The notes: generated by a model not told the origin, from the letters alone. A stretch of 35,847 bases of DNA from Reticulitermes lucifugus (GCA_026260175.1 JAKCWW010000950.1:34000-69846), one strand, 5' to 3'. Shown: positions 1 through 13,800, numbered from the stretch's first letter. Translations and numbers: made by a program.

Positions 1-199
1 TGAGCAATAGTGTGATAAGACCAAAGGAGTCGGATGTCCGAATAAACAGATAAATTTATCTAAGTCCGAGTGGTATATCACAGTTTAATAAATATATAGT
101 AGAAGCATTAAATACTAAAGTAAATAAGAATCTGCTCACATTAAGTAATCATTAAATAAAAATTAAAGGAAACTTGCAAAATACAAAGAATACATTAAT

Positions 200-1000
200 T
201 AATTAAATTACAGAATTATTATGAAGGAAGACTGTTAAAAACTTTAATACCCGAGTAGTGAACTCCCTTCTGATAAATATTCAAATTGGCCAGGGGCAAA
301 TGAAGGTTAGAACCTTGTCTAGTATTTATACTATGAATTTCTGAGTTTATCAAAAACTGATCTCTGTTATTAACCACAAATACGAGTAAGACGAATATAT
401 ATTGTGATATAAATGGTAAAATGTTTAGTTCCTTAAATTAATTTGTACAAGAGTCTCTATTCCCGTGACCCATAATAATTCTAATAACTTTTTTGCATCC
501 TACAAATTTTTATACTGTCATAAGAATTCCCCAAAATATTATTTCATAACTCATGACAGAATGAAAAAGAGAGTGATAAATTGATAATAATGTCTTATGA
601 GACATATAAGGTTTTGAGGGATCTAATTACATAGCAAGCAGTACTTAATTTAATTATTAGTTGATCTATATGTGTTCTCCATGATAACATACTATCAATA
701 GTTAATCCAAAAAATTTTCTATGTAAAGGATTAGAAATTAAATTGTTATCACAGCCACTCTCCAAGTCAATAGATGTGCTATTCCTCGTCCTAAAGTGAA
801 TAAAATGAGTTTTCAAAATTTAATGAAAGAAAATTTTCTTTACACCAACTATGTATAATATCAAGGACAGTATGAATATCCACATTGAATTGGGCTATGT
901 TAGAATGAGTAAAAAGTATGCTTGTGTCATCAGCAAATAAAAATAGGTATTGTGTGCACTGCATACAGAGTATCTGTGGCAAGAGATTGATAAACAGGAA
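200..1000 (-). mobile_element. LINE reverse-transcriptase 3' fragment (CR1/Jockey-like), dead
   Basis: Read on the minus strand, 982-791 gives an RT catalytic block (QYLFLFADDTSILFTHSNIA), then ESxLxLNxxK-like residues. 816-595 gives FxGLTIDSMLSWRTHIDQL and SACYVIRSLK. 560-240 gives, across shifted frames, SVMSYEIIFWGNS and a NNRDQF...LANLNIYQKGVHYSG-like end. These are consecutive parts of the RT thumb and C-terminus of a non-LTR retrotransposon. There are several frameshifts and stops, so it is inactive. It lies upstream of the first exon seen and antisense to nesd. Confidence 0.8.
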
Positions 1001-1767
1001 ATTATGGCATTTTTATTTGCCATGCAACTTTTACATGACAGGCCTGTTAAAGTATATAGTAATAATCCTCACATTGAAGATGATCTGAAATAAAGCATTT
1101 AGAATGTAATGTTTTCAATTTTGCCAATAGAACTTTGATGCGCAATGAACAATTTGTTTGTTAGATGTGATGCATATCTGCGAACTGAAGGAAACCATTT
1201 CCAGCACCTTCTTTAAACAAGATAGGTGGAGAATCTGACAATAACTGCGATGCATTGAATTAAAATTCATAGACCCCCACTCACAGCAAATTGGAATGGC
1301 AGTGATCACTGCACTGCCTGCTGTCATGCAAAATGGTCTGAGTGTGGAGCGATGTGTGATATAATTAAAAAAAATGTACTTCCAACTGTGCATTAAGAAC
1401 ATTGTCAAAGAGTGCTAAAAATTATTATTTTATTTATAATGTAAAGCTGTCTTGTTGTTTGTTATGGCTATTTACAGATATTCTGTTTTATAAGGATATT
1501 TTACTTAGCAAAGTAATTGTGTCAATGAAATTTTATCTTCATAAGTATTTATAGTAATTATCAATTTTGCAACTGCTCTCCAGAGTCAAAAGAGTGCAAT
1601 TAGAGATAATCTTTTAATGCTTCCTCAACTACTTTACTTTTATATACTGATTGAAACATTTAATGTATACAACATTTTTCTGACATCCTGTGAAATTAGC
1701 ATTTTAGTGTGTGGAGGTCATGTTTGTGTCTGAGTTTTTCTTTTTTTTTTTTAATTTTTCCCTGTAG
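1001..1767. other. Non-coding stretch with a possible transposase tail
   Basis: Probably intronic, 5' of the micro-exon. The only thing recognised is a short plus-strand frame at 1145-1216 ending RTEGNHFQHLL-stop, which resembles the last residues of insect Tc1/mariner-like transposases. No upstream nesd exon could be identified. Confidence 0.35.
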
Positions 1768-1804
1768 CCTGCAATGTGTGACAGTAACGAGAGTATGTTT
1801 GCTG
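1768..1804 (+). CDS. nesd: nesd candidate micro-exon (37 nt)
   Basis: A long pyrimidine run (1736-1763) leads to a CCTGTAG acceptor, and a GTAAGA donor follows at 1805. The interval is open in the frame that joins exon 2276 at a codon boundary. It encodes 12 residues ending VTRVCLL, which sit where vertebrate SHCBP1 has a short hydrophobic beta-strand-like segment just before its D-V-x-F motif. The exon needs a two-base carry-over from an upstream exon outside the window. The splice signals are strong, but the interval is too short for homology alone to prove it. Confidence 0.5.
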
Positions 1805-4800
1805 GTAAGAGGAAATATATTAACTCTTTGTGGTTGTAATGCCATACAGTCTCCCAAACTGTGATATATTAGACATTATTAGACATTAATTGCATATTTT
1901 TGTAGAAAGTTACAAAAATAATCAGAAGTTGGTAGCACTGCCTTTTAAGACACTGAAATGATCACTGCAGCATTTGGTCAACATCCAACCACAGAAACAA
2001 AGAAAAATACGTGTCAATCATATGTCAACATCTGACTGCAGAAAATTTGTGGTAAAAATAATCAGCAGGTTACAGCACTGGGTTTTTAAAGGCTCACACA
2101 GTGAATGATCACTGCAGTATTTGGTCAACAGCTGACTGCAGCAAAAGGAAATAGCACTTGTTTATGTATTCCTACCCAGCAGCAGAGAGCCATGTGCATT
2201 ATGGAGAATATACTGGCAGACATGAAGAGGAGTAAATGTCATATTATATGGTTGCAAATTTCTATTCAATTTTAGGTGAAGGATGTCACTTTCCAAGAGT
2301 TACAAGCTGTTGTGGATATTGTGGCAGTACAAGATGATATAAGTCTGGCAGAACGACATAAGGTTCCCTTAACAAGCCTTTATCCCACAAAGAAACAGGA
2401 GAATAAAATGCTTGATATTGATGGCACAGCAAATTGCCTAGACCAGCTCAGGTAAGCATGGACACCTCTGATAGAAATCCAAACACATAATTTAGTCAAA
2501 TTTAGACTACATTTTCCCTTGCAGTGCAGCCTTAATTGTATGTAATAGCATAGAAGGAAAGAAGCCCTAATAAAAAAAAGTGAGTAATTTTGGAATGGTT
2601 TCCAAAAACCATATAGATCATATTAAGTCACTCTCAATTTACATATCCATTTAAAAATGCACATAGGCCCCTTGTGATTCTGAGTTGATAATGTGCTTGT
2701 TTTGGTAAGTTATTTATATTTTCATTTTGATTGAGGCTTCTTTAATCTTAATGATATTCCTAGTGTGCCTTTTATATAACACTGTCAAGATATTGGAATA
2801 TGATATATTGTAGTTCACTACTTGCATTCTGTGACAGGTTCTTTTACATTCATCTTTGGCAGCCGTGGGACTGTGATGATGAAAACCAGGATTGGCTACT
2901 TATGCATCTTGAAGCTCGACTAAAGTTGTAAGTTGTCCCTAAGGCTGATCATGCAAATAAAGGGAGACAGCTGAATACACAGTATTCAAAGTGTCACATA
3001 AATCATAAAAGATATAATTTGTGTTTGCTAATACATTTCAGATTTATCATACTTTCCATCGCATGGAAAACATAAGCATTTGTGATGTATTTCTTACACC
3101 ATGTTTGCCAAGTTCACTTGAGAGTTGAAGTGTTACAGTTTAAATGGCTGTTTTTCTTTGTTGGAGTGCTTTAAATTATGTACTGCAATTTGTATCATGC
3201 CAGAGGTGTTCAGAATAAAAGCATTTATCTATCTGCTAGCCAAGTGCCTGTCACATGACAGGCTGCCATAATATTCACACACTACTCCATGGCCTCTTTC
3301 ATTGCTCATTTCTTCATTCTTATACCAACCCAAACATTAATTTCATCTGTCATAGTGCTGTCATCTGGTTGTGCTATTTTGTATGATATACTTGATGCTC
3401 AACTCTCTCTTCAGCCTCAGCCCATACTTCACAGTGAACACAGTCTAGCTCAATTATAAAAACTTTTTTTGCCAAGAGAGCATTTTTTGTGAAGAACACA
3501 ACCTGTTAGCAATAGTCACCATGGCAATCGGGGTGTGACTTACACAAGGATAGTATACAAGGCAGATATTACCAAATTTTGAGCCTGTTCAGCATTATCC
3601 CATGGTAAAGTCTTGTCGTAATTTTTATTTTTCATTTCATTAATATAATTTAAATATCGAATGTGGTAAATATTTTCGAATAGTTGCATGATCTGTAGGT
3701 GTAGTTAACTCAGATTCCGTTATGATAAGGTGTACAATCTTGTACATGTGTGTGAGAATCCTGATGTCTACGTATGTTTTAGAAAGCCCGCTGGACATGA
3801 CTGGCTCAGGTTAAAACATGCTGTGGCTGTTTTAATAATAATAAAATCCTTGGTTTTATATCAGAGTTGCACTCTGATAATTTTATGGTTAAATTAATGA
3901 TTTGTAGTACAGTGCTATGGAGCAAAACATTAAAATAACAATTACTTTTTTAAATTCTGCAGGTACTATGATATGCAGTCAGGAGCAATACTGCATGAGA
4001 CTGGACAGCATATTCGTTTATTACTGGAGGAAGCAAGGGAGATTGAACATAAGATTCAGGTTGCAAAAGAAGAAGCTGATACAGATGAAATAGATGAAAA
4101 TAATGCCTTGGTAATGATGGAACTTCAGATCCGACGAGAGGAAATCAAAAGAGAAATTGAGATTTTAGAAAATCCACTAATGAGGTGGGTCACTACTCTG
4201 TTTCTACGTTTTAAAGTTATTTTAATTTCTCATCTGTAATTGTAAACAAGTTACAGAGTAGGATTTATGCCACCTAAGGGTAAGAGGTTACAACACATTT
4301 AGCAAGGAGTGGCATTTTATGTATCCAACATTATTCTCAACTACATTCTGAAGTATTTAAAGATTATGTCAACGTCCTCAGCTCACTAACCTAATTGAAT
4401 GTGTGTTCATTGAGACGACATAGGTACTTTTCTGCTATGAAACGTCACTTGATGAAAGCCAGTTATTAGAAAATGGATGTGTTATACCTATTTGATCATT
4501 TTGAGGCATTAACTTTGAAATCCTTGAGTAAATTGTGGATAGGTTATAATGGAACAGACCTACTGGTTATGTCCTTTGTTGATTTCAGTTACATAGTGAT
4601 AGATTAAAAGGAGTTAGTGTGTTGAAAGTAATAAAATGATTGGAAAGTAATGCTGGTGAGGTAGTATATACAATATTCTTTCAAGATTGACACTGTAAGT
4701 GATGATGTGACGAATGAGTAATTATGATACAGTGGTTATATAGATTCCAGTATGACAGTAAGAGAATGTAATTAATGTGTTTAAAGAAAACAAAGAAATG

Positions 4801-7800
4801 TGGTTTTGAAGATTACTGTCTTCTAGGATGTCATGCATCCCAGCAGACTTAAGTTTCATTTTCATCACCATGAAAATCCCAAATATTGAATAACCCTTTA
4901 AAGACTAAGATTAACCTGAATTATATTTACAGGTTTAGTTTGTACCATGCATAAACACACTTCCTCTCAGAACTAAAAACCAGTGAGCGAATGCTGTATA
5001 GAGAAGTGATCTCTGTTCTGAGAACCATACGAAGCACATAAATGCACTATGTGGGCAGAATATAGAATTTTTTATTGTTAAGGATGGTGGTATGTGAAGT
5101 AAGAAATGGCAATAAATGAGTGCTGAAGAGAGAAAAAATCTTTGTCCTGAGAACCATATAAAACACATGAACGCACTCTGTGGGCAGAATATAGAATTTT
5201 TAATGTTAAACATGGTGGTATGCAAAGCAAGAAAAGGCAGTAAGTTAGTGCTGAATAGAGGAACAATCTCTGTTTGTTTTGAGAACCATACAAAACACAG
5301 GTGCACTTTGTGGACAGAATGAAGAATTGAATGTTAAGCCTGGCATACATAAAGTAACCACTAGGCTTTGAAGGGATAAATGGTTTTAATACATGTGCAG
5401 TCAAACCTCATTAACCTGAAGTGTGGAGAATAAAAAATTACAAGCTTTGATTTTCCAGTTTTTCATTATGCTTACCTGCTGGATATTTATTTGCAATAAT
5501 GATGTAATGCCCCAATCCCAGTGGTCCTGCATTCTAAGGCATAAGCCTACAGCCACTTGATTGCTGGGGTTGCAGGTTTGAATCCCACTGAGGGCATAGA
5601 TTTTCGTCTCGTGTGTTTGTTGTGTGTGGTGTAGGTGGTGGCCTCTGCGATGGGCTGGTTATCCATTCAGGGGAGTCCTACCATGTGTGTGTGTGTCTAA
5701 TTATGTGTGATCTAGAAACCTCAACAATGAGGCAGCCTAGGCACAACTTGGGATGTTTTGCGACAGGAAAAAGTGACATAATGGGTTATACTATACACAC
5801 TGATTCATGAGAAAAGTTTGTGAGTGCGAGAGTGTTTTAAATTTAAAAAAATTAAATTGTAAATACCACCCATTAACAACTCCTGTAAGTCTGAATTTCT
5901 CAGTGTGGTTCATTATTTCCAAAAACATGAATCAATTGATTTTTGTTTCAAAGAGTTCTTGTGCAAGCTAATTGGACATTTTGCACTTTTGTTTTTTTCA
6001 TAAAGACTTCGAATTTGTTTATTAGACCATTAGATTTGTTTCAAGATGGCTGAATAATTTGAAGTGTTTCTGTCTATCAAATCTGCAGCTACTGTACCCA
6101 GCTCATCAGCCGTCACTGACAAGTTTCAAAAACTGTTTGGAATTACAGGGTGGATGTCTGTTAGGTTGGGAGTTTTATTATTGGTGAGATTACCATTAAT
6201 AACAGTAATAGTTTAGAATAAGTTTTATGTAAATTTGTTAGTAATGGCTGTTGCTTTCATTATTTTGATGGTGGCTGTGTGAAAAATCTTTAATTTTATT
6301 CGTGGAAATGTGGACTTGATATTATAAAAACGAGAATTTGTTGAAAGTTAAGTGTCATATGAAATTCTGCTTTAATATTTAAAAATTTCCTACTCTCATA
6401 GCATAGTGACCTCATGTAAACACATGAAACATAAGGGTATGACGTGAATAAAAATTGAACCTTAAAGTGTTTTGTTTCTTTAGCATCTCATGGCCCATCT
6501 CTTGGTTTACTCTTTGTCAAACTATAATACTTGTCTAGCCTCCCATGTAGGTGACTTTGGTTCAGGAAAATGAGAAGAAGTTAGTTTATTAATTTTTCTG
6601 CTTAGCTGCTATTATTGAAGAGCTCATTTATGGGATTCACAGTGGGATGTGAAAAGAGTTAATAATTTGAACTGTTTGCGAAATTTAAACAAGTGTGATT
6701 TTGCTTTGAGTTCAAATTTTTAAGTTCAGTCACAGAACATTAAATCTACCATCAAAACAAATTTTTCATGAAGCTGTAAGAAAAATTGTGTTTGCCTTTT
6801 CATTATTTAGGAAGTGCATGATATTCACGCATTATTTTAAAAATAATGCCTTATCTGGAGGCCATGTTTCTTTGTCTGTCCATTTGTTTGTGACCTAATA
6901 TCAGTGCCTAAACCACGTGACAGATCTTTTAACATCTTGTGTAGGAGACTTTCACTAAAAGGTATGTAATTTCAGTTTGGGTTAAAAGTGCACAATAAAT
7001 TACAGAGCCTTTAGATGAAGACCTACTTGTGTTTCTATGTCCTTCTCTTGTGTAAACTCTTTGAATATTTATTTCACTGAAAAATGTTTCAGAAAATAGT
7101 TGCAGAGGAAAATGAAACACATGTTATGGTCAACATACTTTTTGATACATATTACAGATTTTAGAGTAACAGGAACTTTTTTGTTTTGTTATTTTATAAT
7201 TTAAGTATTTTTGGACTGACTTTTATAAAACTTTATATTCAGTATTCTTGCACAAATCTTCCACATGCCGTGTATGCCTGTGACGTAGTGTTAGCACCTA
7301 AACCACTGAATAAATGTTCTTAAAATTTGACATGGGATGTCTGTGGTGAAGACATATTGATTTACACATTCACACATGCAACATTTTCCAAGAATGCAGC
7401 TGCTGTGTACATCAGGGCATACCTGTAAAAAAAAACTTTAATCATTCACAAAATACAATAAATGTTTTATTTCCAGGAACCTTGTGGTAAAGAAAAGGTA
7501 TGAAGTTGTGCAAGCACAAAGACAGAAACGAGAACACTTACAGGAAGCATGTTTCGTGTGGCTTGGTGGTACAGTAGATGAGTTTATTAACATACTAACC
7601 AAAGTCAGGAGTTTTATTCAGCCTGAAACATACATCAAGTAAGTGGGAGCTTTGTTGAATTGAGTTCAGGCACACTGTCATGTTATTGTTTAGCACTGGT
7701 GTATTTTGCACGTATTTATGGTATTGTGTGTCATTTTGTGCTTCCAAAGACATGTCTGTAAGCAAGGGGGTTGAAAAAGAGACATTCAATTTGTTATTAC

Positions 7801-10800
7801 ATCCTGCATTTGTTAATTCTATTTGGAATAAGGAAAAATTGCCTCAACAGTGGAAGGAGTCCATTATTGTACCTGTGTATATCAGAAGTGTGATAAAACT
7901 AATTGAAGTAATTATTGCCTCATATTGCTGTTATCAACTACATACAAAATTGTATCCAGCATTCTTCTCTGAAGGCTAACTCTGTACGTAGATGACATTA
8001 TTGTAGGGTTACCATACATCCGGGTTTTCCCAGACATGTCCTCCTTTTCAAGCTTCAGAATTATGTCCGGGGGAGGGGAGGGGTTTAATTTTACAAAAAT
8101 GTCCGGGTTTTTTACCTTTGTCAATAGTCACACTTAATTTTTCGGTGGTCATGACATACATTATAGTTCATAGTTTTTGTAGGCAACGTTTCAACTTCAG
8201 AACTTATTTTCACAGTCACTTCTGGTTGTTCCGAATGCATGCTCACATGGCCCGGTTTCGGGCGCTCATTTTGAATTGTGTGCAGTGCAGTGGACGACGT
8301 GTTGTGTGCTGTTTGGTTCGTGTGTTGCTTTTATTGTGTTCTTACAATGGGGAAAAGAAAATATAAATTCACGGACGAACTAAAACACAAGTATTCATGT
8401 TTCCGAAATGGCTGCGACAAGTGGGAAGCCAAATGCATGGTATGTAAACCAGGAACTTATGTGTCTGTAGCGAACAAGGGTGCTCTTGATCTTTGAGCCC
8501 ACGTGGAATCCTCTTTATTGGCCAAAATTTGGAAACCCCCTTTGCTGCTGATATTTTATGGTCAATAAGTGAGAAATGTCCTCTTTGCCTGTGATGGATA
8601 TATGGTAGCACTAATTATTGGGGATTGTCATTGTGAATGTTGATATAATAGATCAGCTTCTGGTCAGATATTCTACATTTATCAGATGGTGGAAAAAAAG
8701 TAGGAATAACGTGGATCCATACATCAGCTATGTATAGACTTCAGGACAGCCTGTGATTAAGTTAGGAGGGAAATATGGCACATTATTTTCACTTAGTTTG
8801 GTATATTTATAAAATTAATAGGATAATTAAAATGTGTTTAGATGAAAGTTGTAATGAAGTCCATATACATTAAAACTTGTCTGATATTTTTCTAAGTCAC
8901 AATGGCCTGAAAGAAGCAGATGCCTTAATTATTACTTATTATTACTTAATTATTCCTGCATTTTAGCTGGGATAGCCCAGTCACTGAAGTATCTATTAAC
9001 AAAATGGATGACAAGAGTTACAGAACCAAGGGTATTTTCTTTGCCACAACATCCAAAGTGGCTTTGGAGCACACTTCACCTCCTCTCCAGTGGTTATTGA
9101 AGCCTGTTTGGACATGAAGTGCTCAATTATGAAGCCTACCACACCTCTATTTAATGTCAAAGTTTAGAATGTGTGGCTCTTTATTTTCATTCCTTATACA
9201 CCTTCATCAAGTACAACGCTGAAGCATGGTGAAAGCATTGTTGCATGCTGTATTGAACTTTATGCAAGTCATATCTAAGAATGCATTATGAGATAAATTA
9301 TAGTCTCACTGGGCTTAGCTCAGCACAGTGGTGTACCCAGACCTAAAGTAAATTGGCCTAAGTAAGCGGTTCTTTGTAAAATCTTTTGGCACTTCCCATT
9401 TCACCTTTGCTGTTTAACAAATCTACATCCAATTCTTTTAGGACATGCCCATTACTGCAGGATGCTTTGGATCAAGCTATTGCTGGGGACATTGTGATAT
9501 TGTGTCCAGGCACTCATCGTGTGTGCAGTACTGGTGGACTTGAAGTAGGAGGCAGTATAATGGGTAATAAAAATGTAAACATAACTGTAAATGTAAACAT
9601 CATTGGAATTGTTGTATTTTTGCAAGAGGGGCCTGTTCAAATGATAAATATTGTGTTTTATTTAATCAGTTCAATAACTCTTTGAATTGCCTTCATACAA
9701 GGCAATTCAAGAAGAAGCCAAATACCATCAGATATTCATGCAACAGTAAACATGCATGTGACATTAAGATTTTTTTAAATCTGTGCCAGAAATTAATTCC
9801 TTTCTGTCCATGAGAGGTGCACATGTACTGAAAAAGGCTTTTGCACATGCAAAGGCATTTTGTGTTATCCATTTTGCTAAGATAAATCCTCTAAACTACG
9901 GACACTGTAGACAGGACTCACCACAAGTAAACCAATTTACTTCTGGTATAAGTTGTTTGAAAATAAAGTTTTATCTGCCAGTTGAAGACTGCATTTCACC
10001 CACATGTTGCAATGAAAGAATGCAACATGTAAGGGATGCATTTCAGTGCTGCCCACAAAAGTCAACTTACAGAGATAGTCGTGATGTGAATTTTCCTCAA
10101 ACAGCAGTCTTGATGTGTTGTCCAAGAGCACTTACATTTGAAAGTTGTGAAGTTTCACTTTTGACAGGCATTAAAACCAGATGACAAATGCATATGTTAT
10201 CACGTCTCCTGTGATTTTCGAGTAAAATTGGAATGGTCTGGCATAGCAGTACAGTTTGTTTTCAGTGAAGAGGCCACATTTTACTTGAGTGGTGAAGTTG
10301 CCTCTGCCTCATGTTTCGTGTCAGGACTTCTCATAATCCTTATCAAGTCACTGAGTATGAACAGGACTTCTCAAAAGCGAGTGTTGTGTGCCATTTGCAA
10401 TACAAAATCTGTAGCCATTTCTTTTGTATAGAAACCTCTATCAATGAAACATTTACCTGGACATATTAATTAACTAGATTTACCTAAACTTTTTGATGAT
10501 TCAGTTGATTTTATCTTCCAGCAAAGTAGGGTGTTTCCTGAGTTTTATCTGGGGGTTTAGAATATCTGAGTAACAGACTATCACAGCAATGGATGGGTTG
10601 TGGTAGTATTGAAGATATTTGGTTCTCCTGCTCCTTACCAGACCTAAAGCAATATGATGTCTTTTTGTGGGGCTCTGTGAAGGGTACCATACATATGTCA
10701 CCATTGCCAGGGAAATAGAACACAGGATCACAGAAGCAGTAGCATCAGTTACCATGCACACCCTGACAGAGTCTAGGAAGAAATGCAATATTGAATTAAT

Positions 10801-13800
10801 GTCTACTGTATGACTCGTGGGTCTGTTATTGAGCACCTGCAGGAAACTTTCAAAGACTCTTTATGATCTACATATGCCCTGTCAATAATAAATGTCAATT
10901 TTAATTTCTGTGAATTTTTTAAACTGTTGATTTCTTCCTGAATTGTCTTGTATGATGTACAATTTTCTAATGTACAGTTAAACAACTAGCATGTTACAGA
11001 TCTCTGTCCAGGATCTTGGACTTGATCCACTGACAGGTTACATAGTAGTGAATCTTTGGATTCCATAAAAGGCAGGAAATTTCATGACAAGCTAAACTAA
11101 TGTTAGCATCTGTAGAAGGAGCCTGTTCCAAGATATTATTAATTTCTTAATTTTATAATGAATGTAAACACATTCTGATCTTTTGTCTTAGGATTTCTTG
11201 AACCATCTGCCACCACTATAGTGGCACATGATGCAGGAAATGTACTGCTTCATTGGTCAGCAAATGTTACATTGGAAAACCTAACAATTGATGCTCACAT
11301 AATGCAAATGGCGATGTCTATCAGAAATGGGACAGTGCGGTTGCGAAACTGTCGGATAGTTGGTGGCAATGCTTGTAGCACTGGGATTCTTGTGCTTAAA
11401 GGTGGCTACTTAGAAGCACAAAGTTGTAAATTTCTTAATTTTGGAATTGGTCTTGTACTTGATCATGCTGCACAAGTTTCATTGGAAGACTGCAACATCA
11501 CATCTTGCAACATAGGAATAAAGGTCAGTGTGTTATAATAAGAAGTGAAAATAGGCTTAATTTATATGTGACTTGTTAATTTTTAGTCATTTAATAGCCC
11601 TCAGGTGTGCAATAGTTACATGTGTTGAATGAAGTGGGAAGACTAACATGAAATTTGAGTAGGCAAAGGTTTGGTTGAAGGCAAATATGGCGTATTTTAA
11701 GGCATAGTCCCAAAGTTTGCTTGGGGGCACTAGGAAAACTATGAAGGCCTGAGGGTAATCAGTACCCCAACTACATTTGGATCAGATACATGCCCTGAAG
11801 GCATGCAGGTGCAGTGTAGCTATAGCTCCACTGGACCATGGCAGTACATGGAGGCCAGTGGTCAGCCTCATTCCCCAGCTGCTTTACTCTAATAGAAAGA
11901 GCCCCAGTACCCATTGAAAATCAGGCTGGGTGTGTGCCAGAGCTGTTTTGGACATTCTGGGGAAGGGAAAAATCTCTTGCTCCTGTCAGAATTCGAACCG
12001 CAGATCATCCAGCCTGTAACCTAGTCCCTATATGCACTTTCCTATCCTGGCTCCACAACTGTTCTGAAAGTGCAGCTGTTAATTTTCTTTAGATCAGTAA
12101 GAGATGAGTATTTGGAATTTATCCATCCATCTTCTGAGAAACAGGTACATCTTGCTGTGTCTAGGATTATGTGTGTGAACCTGTTCTTGGTAGAAGATAA
12201 TTTTGGCAAGGAGGGCAGGTTACTGTTTAAATATCCATGGCATTGAATGATTTAGTCATTTAGTATTTGTTATATATAGATAAGTTATATGGTAAACATT
12301 TAAGCATGTTCAGTGGTGCTGGAAGGAATGGGACATACAAGGACTGAAATGTATACCAAAATGAGTGTAATTTGATGTGTTGTAGATGTACGAAGATGCA
12401 AGCATTTTGCTGCAGAAGTGTAATGTGTCAGGGTGCTCAGAGTATGGTATCAAAATAGAGATTATGCACCAGTCAGATAAAGAAATGGGCAGTCGACAGG
12501 TGGGGTCAGTTGTTATGTTAGAAAGGTAAGATTTTAACTATAAAATGCCTGTTTATTGAATTCACATCATGTTGGCAGAATATTATGAATGGTTTAGGAT
12601 CAACCTAAAAACTTCATTTACCATTATGTCATTTAGTGTATTTTCATATTTGGTTGGCAGTTTTTGTAGCAAGTTGAGCAAATTATGTTACATTTATGAA
12701 GTTTGGAAAAGTTTGTTGTTTCTGATTGTATCAAATCTAGACATGCAACAGTGTATTCTCTTGAACATCAGTACATACATACATACATACATACATATAT
12801 ACATACATACACGCACACACACACACACATTCTATTGATATGAAACAAGTCACAATACTATAAAAACATGATTATATAAAACAGTCACTGGTCATATGTC
12901 AGAAACAGACAAAATGTACAGCTAATGAAATACAATCTTCATAATTCTTTTCTTTTAGAACAGTCATCAATATTTAATCTTGATAACTTAAATATTCCTT
13001 AATTCAATAAAAGGATTCAGCAATTAAAAACCTTTTCAGAGCCGATATAAAGCGCTTCTTATTCTTTACTAATTCTGCAATAGATGCTGGTAATTTATTA
13101 AAAATCTTTATGCTTACCTAATACACACCCTTCTGATATGATGCAAAATTTGCTATTGATCTATGTAGTTGCATCTTATTTCTTGTTTTGATACTGCGCA
13201 CTAAGAAGTTAAAAGTGGAATATTCCAAATTATGTACCAAAATGTCATTAAAGATAGTATATATTGAGAAGGTAGAGTCAGTATTTCCAGTGCTTTGAAT
13301 AAAGGTTTACATGAAATTCTGGATTTAGTTCCTGTCATAATTCTCACAATTTTCTTTTGTAACTGAAAGACTCTTTTGCTCTCTGTAGAGTTGCCCCAGA
13401 ATATAATTCCAAATTTTATTACTGAATGAGAATAAGCAAAATAGATCATTTTAAGTGTGTCTGTAGTGCTAAAATGATACATAAGGCTAACTGCATAACA
13501 GGCACTGCTCAATATGAGTTCTCCATTCCACATGTTTGTCAATTTCTAAACCAAGAAAGTTTATATTTGTCACTTCTTTGATTTCCTTGTCTTGATAGAG
13601 AATTTGAAATGTATCATCCTGGAGATGGTTTAAATTAAATTTTATTGCATTTGTCGTGTCTATATTCAGAGATAATCCATTTACTGGTATCATTCAGTAT
13701 AGATGCAGATCTAATTTGTAAGTCATTTAAGTTGTTAGCAGTGATTAGTACACTTGTATCATCAGCAAACAACACAGGTTTAGAATAAGTGTTTATCCCA

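Larger units (their letters stand above)
7785..8940 (+). mobile_element. LINE endonuclease-RT fragment split by a hAT-like insertion
   Basis: Before the insertion (to 8003), the frame reads VNSIWNKEKLPQQWKESIIV then decayed YKKGDK-like and PTTYK-like sequence, ending LYVDDIIG in a shifted frame. After it (from 8614) come IIGDCHCEC, SGQIFYIYQMVEKK, IKMCLDESCNEVH and NGLKEADAL. These are, in order, conserved blocks of the insect LINE RT with EEWKESIIVPIYKKGDK, VDEIIGDHQCGF, IRQILEKKWEY, LIKMCLNETYS and NGLKQGDALSP motifs. Many frameshifts make it dead. It lies in nesd intron 5 in the same orientation as the gene. Confidence 0.82.

Noticed and set aside
4185..4239. Exon 3963 continuing to the stop at 4237-4239 as the end of a short isoform
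   Set aside because: The extension after ENPLMR is not conserved, and splicing at 4184 to 7477 continues the known protein; an isoform is possible but unsupported.
4935..5404. Repeated Cys/Phe-rich proteins on the minus strand
   Set aside because: Two minus-strand frames through the 130-bp minisatellite; the apparent repeats come from the DNA period, and no signal of constraint is seen.
9783..10184. 133-codon open frame as an extra nesd exon or separate gene
   Set aside because: The sequence matches DUF4817 transposase blocks, and skipping it joins 9563 to 11192 in phase.
11838..12092. 84-codon plus-strand open frame as a gene
   Set aside because: It lies across a minus-strand tRNA-derived SINE (box B at 11989-11999) and has no family resemblance.
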